A stretch of DNA of 64,000 nucleotides from Galeruca laticollis (Eukaryota; Arthropoda; Insecta; Coleoptera; Chrysomelidae): NCBI GenBank assembly GCA_963921935.1, contig OY998179.1, positions 62,292,222-62,356,221 on the forward strand, written 5' to 3'. The position numbers and the translations under genes are program-made. Below are positions 58,265 through 64,000 of this stretch, piece by piece. How positions within the stretch are numbered: position 1 is the stretch's first letter; each line of letters begins with the position of its first letter. The notes under the pieces are model-generated. The model was not told where the DNA came from. It saw only the letters and a list, made by a program, of their open reading frames with translations, and searched no databases.

Positions 58265-60026
58265 TAGTCCAGGAGGAATCGGCGCATGAGTACCGAAAAC
58301 AATTCCACCTCAATTTTTCATGCGATCCTCTTTTAATTGCCCTACTGATGATATAAATGCATGTTGCCATGGGGCAACTCCGTGCCATTTTGTTTAAACC
58401 GAAATTGTTTAAACAATTGGAAGGAATTGTTATTTTTTAACCGCACAAATTTTTTTATATTCTTTATTATAATACAAATAAAAAAGGTCTCATGACTTTT
58501 CACGATAAAGTTAATATTTTTAGAGATATGTATTTTTAAAGGTTCGAAAAATCTCAAATTTGAGTACTTTTGATACATGAAAAACATATTAAAAAAATAA
58601 AATAAAATATAAATAATAATTTTTTTAAATTCTTTATACAATAGTTAATAATATTCTTAATAGAAATTTAAGAAAATGTCATTGTTTATACCTGTTTTTT
58701 AATTGTTAATTTCGCGCACTCACAAGTATGCGTCGCTAACTTTAAGTATCGCCGTCTCTCTCTAACTCATGCGCTGATCGACCTCTCTGTGTCCTAAATC
58801 ATTATTTATCATTCATCTAAGAAACCATTAACTTTATCAAGATTGGTAAAGAGAGCAATGTTATTAATAATTAAATTGTCTACAATTTGTTTTTAACAAA
58901 AGTAATTAAAGTATGAATCGGAACATGTAATTAAAATTACTTTTTTGTTATTATCATAGTAATTTATGCATTTTTATCAACAATAATAAGATATAATGGT
59001 ATTTGAAAACTTCTTGAAATCACAATTATATATAAATAATAAGCTTTTGCTCAAAACATACATTTGGATAAATGCATTGAATCCGGAATATAAAACATTA
59101 GATTTTACGAATTTTGCATACAAACTAGAGAATGATACTTTGCTAATACCTTTACTTATGAACAAAACTCCATTTCCAACTGATCAAAATATAATGTTTT
59201 ATATTCCGGATTCAATGCATTTTTCCAAATGTATGTTTAAGCAAAAGCTTATTATTTATATATAATTGTGATTCCAAAAATTTTTCAAATACTTTTATAT
59301 CTTATTATTGTTGATAAGAATGCATAAATCACTATGATAATAGCAAAAAAGTAATTTTAATTACATGTTCCGATGCATACTTAAATTACTTTTGTTAAAA
59401 ACAAATTGTAGACAATTTAATTAATAATAACATTGCTCTCTTTCCAATCTTGATGAAGTTAATGGTTTCTTAGATAAATGATAAATAATGATTCAGGACA
59501 CAGAGAGGTCGATCAGCGCATGAGTCAGAGAGAGACGGTGATACTTAAAGTTAGCGACGCATACTTGTGAGCGCGCGAAATTAACAATTAAAAAACAGGT
59601 ATGAACAATGAAATTGTCTTAAATCTCTATTAATAATATTATTAACTATTGTATAAAGAATTTAAAAAAATTATTATTCATATTTTATTTTATTTTTTTA
59701 ATATATTTTTCATGGATCAAAAGTACTCAAATTTGAGATTTTTCGAAACTTTAAAAATTCATATCTCTAAAAATATTAACTTTATCGTGAAAAGTCATAG
59801 GACCTTTTTTATTTGTATTTCAATAAAGAATATAAAAAAAATTGTGCGGTTGAAAAATAACAATTCCTTTGAATTGTTTCAACAATTTGGGTTTAAACAA
59901 TATGGCACGGAGTTGCCCCATGGCAACATGCATTTATATCATCAGTAGGACAATTCAAAGAGGATCGCATAAAAAAATTGAGGTGGAATAGTTTTCGGTA
60001 CTCATGCGCCGATTCCTCCTGGACTA
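58265..60026. mobile_element. 1.76-kb fold-back element, ~840-bp inverted arms
   Basis: The left arm starts TAGTCCAGGAGGAATCGGCG at 58,265 and the right arm ends CGCCGATTCCTCCTGGACTA at 60,026. The arms are reverse complements through to about 59,100 and 59,190, around a ~90-bp centre. Sequence identity looks high throughout, with scattered substitutions and single-base indels. Both arms hold the same 99-codon open frame (58,641-58,342 minus; 59,649-59,948 plus). No transposase or terminus of a known family is recognised. Confidence 0.9.
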
Positions 60027-60086
60027 CATCGTATTGTTATTTAGTCGATGTACGTCTACATAGGTTTGTAAATACTACGTTACACT

Positions 60087-60470
60087 GTCGATGAATTAAC
60101 GATATATCAGTTGATATTCAGCAGCAGCATGAATCTGGACAATTGTTTGCTAACAATCTGACGAAGCAATTGACTACAATGAATTCTTCAATTAATTTCC
60201 AATGGAAAAATTGTGTTGCTATTTGTGTCGATGGAACTATAGCTATGTCTGCTAAATACAACAGTTCGTAAGCAATAGTAAAAAGAAATATTCAGAAATT
60301 ATCGGTAGGCACTGCATGATACATCGGAAAGGGTTAGCATCAAAATCGCTAAGTCCGGGACATTATTTTAAAGTAGATAACTTCATAACAACCAGACCAC
60401 TCTGTTCTATGTGAAGATGTTGTAGCTGGGCATCAATATTTGCTATTTTATCCCTCATACTGATAGTTGT
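60087..60470 (+). pseudogene. hAT (ZBED5/SCAND3-like) transposase fragment
   Basis: One frame reads INFQWKNCVAICVDGTIAMS (about 60,188-60,250), matching the NWxxCVGICTDGAxSM block with a catalytic Asp. Another frame continues RHCMIHRKGLASKSLSPG (about 60,310), matching the THCxxHRxxLASK block, and then VDNFITTRPLC (about 60,375). Together these are consecutive parts of the hAT RNase H-like core, with two frame changes. The piece lies between the fold-back and the satellite. Confidence 0.75.
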
Positions 60471-60483
60471 CACGCTGTAACGT

Positions 60484-61040
60484 AGTGCAACAAGTGACTA
60501 ATTTTATGATTGAATATAATTCAGGACATCTCACAGATGAATCCTATTGGTTTTCAGCTTGCCAGAATCAGTACAGGTGCTATAGTGTTATAGGTACGAT
60601 ATTTTTGTAATTTTTGGAGAAATTTCAGTTTGTTAGCACGATACAGCCTCCGCAATATATACAAGTGACCAATTTTATGATGGCATATTATTCAGGGCGT
60701 CTCAAAGACAAACCCTAACGATAGCCATCTCACTGAAGCCAGTACAACGAATGCTATGGTACATAAAGTACCAAATTTTTGTCATTTTTGGAAAATTTTC
60801 AGTTTGTAGCACGATACAACCTCCAGAGTGGATACAAGTGACCAATTTTATAATCACAAATCTATCCTATTGATTTTCAGCTGACTAGAGTGAGTCAGCC
60901 GGTCCTATAAATCCATATATACTACGTTCTGGTTATTTTTGGAGGAGCTTCGGTTTGTTAGCCCGATACATCCCTCGAAGTGTATACAAGTCCCAATTTT
61001 GTGATAGAATATTGTTCAGGGCATCTCACAGATGCGGAGA
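60484..61040 (-). repeat. ~170-bp satellite array, inverted relative to 55.3 kb
   Basis: ACAAGTGACxAATTTTATGAT (and variants) recurs at about 60,491, 60,660, 60,835 and 60,985, with AGCACGATACAGCCTCC-type and GGACATCTCACAGATG-type blocks between. It is the reverse complement of the units at 55,290-55,650. The third unit is shortened. Confidence 0.88.
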
Positions 61041-62329
61041 AGTTAGTTTTAATCTTTAAAATCATTTATTTTGTTGTTGTTTTCAACATGCAGCTGTTGG
61101 ATTGAAAATATTGTTGACTTTTAATAATAATAGAAAACGGAAGTAAAATACTTTAAAAATATTGTCGTACTGAACAACTAAATATTAGTAAAAAGGGGTT
61201 ATATTTAACAATATTTGTTCGCTTACTCTCGAGGAAGTATAGAGAGACAGAGATCAGCCTTAAACTGGAAGGTTTATTTGAAAATAAGATAATTATTTAG
61301 CATAAGAACATTGAAATACTTATTCAGATAATAAAGTTTGATTTTAAAGATTTTTGTTTATATTTCAAAATATTTTGATAAATCAAACTTACTTCTTTAG
61401 GGTGTCTGTTTCATAATATTCGCTATAACAGAGTGCAAAGATAATACTATAATAATATTCAATAAGAATTATTACCAAACATAATCAACAAATAAAGAAC
61501 TCAAAAAAATCGAATGTTTCACCTAACAGGAAGTTTGTAACCGATAAAATGTTTCTCAAAGTGTGGTTAGTAGAGCGTGGAATCGACACATAACCGCATA
61601 TACCCACCACGATGAGAGAAGAAAGAGCTATTGTAAATTAACTATTGCGACAAGCGGCATAATCACAATATGAGACAAAAAAGACAAAGATGAAAAAAGC
61701 TGCCTTTTCAGCTTACATGACAACATCGTATAAAATCTAGGAAGACATACAAATAAGGCACATCACAAAAATCACTATTTACGATAAATGTGAGATGACA
61801 GTTTTTGTAATTAATATTTAATTGAATTGGCAACACATAAACATAAATTTTAAGTTGTGTGATAATTTTGTTTCCATTTTTCAATTCATAGTAGTGCAGA
61901 GTGTTTTTACATTTTTTTTAAAAAGGTTAACTTTGAAAGACGTTTCACTGTTGCTGAAATCGGCTGCAACACTTTTGAATAATATTAATTTCTTTAATGC
62001 CATTGGGATCTTCACAGGAAATGGAGATGTTGATTTGAATTCACTTGGTTTATTTAAAAATATGTATAAAAAATCGAAGAACTTTCGACAACAAAAAAAC
62101 TTGTATTTCATAATAATGGTGGTGGCTCCAGAATATTAATTATGATTACGAATAAGACTAATCTGAGTTAAGTTGTTCCCCCACAATAGATATTTTCAAC
62201 AAAAACAGATGCTCCATGAATGATTTCAATTGCATCACATTTTCCGAGAGACTACAGCCATTTAGTTACGAGGGGGGGGGGGCAAATAAACGGTAGCTCT
62301 TGTCTAGCGACAGTGTCCTATTTAATAGT
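61041..62329. other. No recognised gene
   Basis: A 105-codon frame at 61,822-62,139 overlaps a 76-codon minus-strand frame; neither shows a known motif. An 11-G run lies at 62,272-62,282. Confidence 0.35.
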
Positions 62330-62660
62330 GTAACGAAACGAGACTTGTTTCCTTCGAGCTCGAGAAAATCGAGATACAAGTGAGGAATATACGGGAACCG
62401 GAGATGCGAATGCTCTGGCAATTTCTAGGCTCAAAGGGTATATAAAGTTAGTTGCCTATCCGGCGCGAAGACACACAGTACAGTACATAGTGCAGAATAC
62501 GAAGTTGCATACGACGAATAGAAAGCGAGACACGAGAAACAAGAGGGAAAATCCGTAACAATAGTTTTACCACAGAATAAAGAGACAGAAAAGACAATAG
62601 GACATAAGAAATTGGTTACAAAAAGATAAGTTGAATAAATTCGGTAGAAAATTAAATCTT
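62330..62660 (+). promoter_or_regulatory. Possible solo LTR or promoter with TATA box
   Basis: A less AT-rich block starts TGTAACGAAACGAGACTTG and has GGGTATATAAAGTTAG at about 62,437 followed 25-35 bp later by ACACAGTACAGTACATAG. That arrangement suits a TATA-driven retroelement LTR. No duplicate, primer-binding site or clear right end is visible. Confidence 0.35.
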
Positions 62661-63269
62661 TAGAGTCATTCTATTAGAAATGGTCCAAAAATTTGAAAAT
62701 TGGTTGCTCGACCAGCACCAAATAAAACAAAACTACCATATAATGATAGCTTATAATGTAGATATGTTATATCCGATGTTAATTTTCGTTCAAAATTATT
62801 TTTTTAATGTCGGCCGTTTTTGTATCGCAACTAAAAAAATGCAATTGCAGCCCTTCGCAAAACTGCCAATTGCCAATGGCTCTTTACTCTTTGCTTGTAT
62901 CTTTGTGAAACAATTTTCATTAGCTTTGGCAAAAGATTTTGTGCACTATTATCATAATTTTATATATTTTTCATTATTATGATGCCGACTTTTTTGCTCT
63001 CTAATCTAATTATAACAAAAACTACAATAATGCACCGATTTTGACAGTTGATATCTCAAATGGGACTAAATATATAAAAACTTGAAATTTTCACATATTA
63101 AAGATCAAATAGTACTTTATGCGTGCTATTGATTTTATTTTGTGTTTTTAATGGAAAGAAAAAATATTAACATCAGATATAGTATATCCACGCAACATTA
63201 TAAGCTATCATTACATGGTAGTTTTGTTTTATACTAGGAACTAAGAACAAGAATGATATTAGGTTATTA

Positions 63270-64000
63270 TTTTTAGGTCAAAAATCTTTAGAACGGAAAA
63301 TAGTTCATGATGACAGTAGTGAAAGTGGGAGCAATTATTGTGATGAAGATGAAAATAAAATGGTCGGAACATCCAAATCGGAATCTGTTTTTGAAGAAGG
63401 ATCAAGTAGTTCCTCAAATCTACATGAAGCTGTCTCAGGAACTGGGAAGTCGAAACCAACTGAAGAACGGGATGGCTACCATGAAAATGACATTGGTTAT
63501 TATGTTAGTTATGCCAATAACTTGCCTTATGGAAAAATGGAGGGATTGTTGAGAAAGCCTTGGATTCCATCATCCAATTACGATTTTGCTTCTGATGACA
63601 TTCACTTGAAACGAAAAGTTAACCATCGCTGGTTAGATCAATATACTCCATGGCTGGTGTACTCAAGTCGTTTGAAAGGTACTCTATGTTTGTATTGTGT
63701 TTTATTTCCGCCAAGAATTGCTACAGTGAAAGGTGTTTTGGAGTCATTTATGGTATGAAGTTTAAGGATGTACATGAAGATTGTAGAAAGCACGCTGGCA
63801 GCCATTACCACAAATCTTCAACAGCTGCTGCAAAAGGGTTTCTTGAAAATGCTTCTATTGATGTCCAGATACAAATAGGACCATAAGACGATTGAAGAAA
63901 ATAAACAAACATTGTCAGCAATTATGTCATGCATAATATTTTGTGGAATTCATGATTTGCCGCTTAGAGGAAAAGAAGGAAATGAGGGGGTTTTCTTTGA
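63270..64000 (+). pseudogene. hAT-family transposase N-terminal part (TTF-type zinc finger), cut by window end
   Basis: An acceptor-like TTATTTTTAG precedes a frame reading an acidic Ser-rich head (HDDSSESGSNYCDEDEN), then GKMEGLLRKPWIPSSNYDF, RWLDQYTPWLVYSS and GTLCLYCVLFPP (about 63,680-63,715). After a frame change come KFKDVHEDCRKHAGSHYHKSS (about 63,755-63,815) and, after another, NKQTLSAIMSCIIFCGIHDLPLRGK (about 63,905-63,975). The Cys-x2-Cys ... H ... H pattern is the TTF-type finger of ZMYM1-like hAT transposases, and the last block is the conserved start of the core. At least two frameshifts and a stop at 63,756 indicate decay. Confidence 0.8.

Noticed and set aside
61822..62139. 105-codon plus-strand frame as a gene
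   Set aside because: It has no recognisable domain, an overlapping antisense frame of similar length, and no splice or promoter context.

Overview
The window is 64 kb of AT-rich eukaryotic DNA made almost entirely of transposable elements in many stages of decay. No tRNA, rRNA, CRISPR array or convincing host gene is visible. The mixture (RTE/BovB-type, jockey-type and restriction-like-endonuclease LINEs, Ty3/gypsy LTR elements, several Penelope-like families, and P-element, piggyBac, mariner, Tc1-like and hAT transposases with short introns, plus abundant (TA)n) points to an insect. A large, repeat-rich beetle genome is my best guess, but nothing here fixes the species.

Layout. 1-6.5 kb: a LINE RNase H end (minus), a decayed Ty3/gypsy pol, a LINE reverse-transcriptase (RT) scrap and a nearly complete RTE-type LINE. 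9-11.8 kb: a broken P-element/THAP9-like transposase with recognisable splice sites. 12.1-18.6 kb: a piggyBac element split by a (TA)n-flanked block that carries two Penelope-like (PLE) fragments head to head. 19.8-27.7 kb: Ty3/gypsy material on the minus strand, namely a gag remnant with a primer-binding site, then a SAP-domain gag / integrase family present as two tandem, differently deleted copies around one shared LTR; one gag is interrupted by a 1.1-kb insert. 27.7-30.5 kb: 5' half of a jockey-type LINE. 30.7-31.4 kb: a fold-back MITE. 33.3-39.8 kb: mariner-like fragments and an intron-bearing Tc1-like transposase with two catalytic residues replaced. 40.5-45 kb: a second Tc1-like transposase split by a PLE with an intact 819-codon ORF. 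46-51.4 kb: PLE pieces, a small MITE and an RLE-type LINE end. 51.4-55.7 kb: minisatellites, a LINE ORF1-like stretch and a ~175-bp satellite. 57-61 kb: a PLE end, a 1.76-kb fold-back, a hAT fragment and the same satellite in opposite orientation. 62.3-64 kb: a possible solo LTR and the start of a second hAT transposase that runs off the window.

The most interesting thread is the Penelope-like elements. Three distinct families here each carry a compact hammerhead-ribozyme core (CTGANGA, one extra base, stem II, GAAA) near the 3' end, followed by a short self-complementary stem III that suggests dimeric folding; one family shows it in four dispersed copies. PLEs also recur as inverted, head-to-head composites, and two of them split DNA transposons at (TA)n tracts, so that subtracting the PLE block restores a normal transposon length or reading order.
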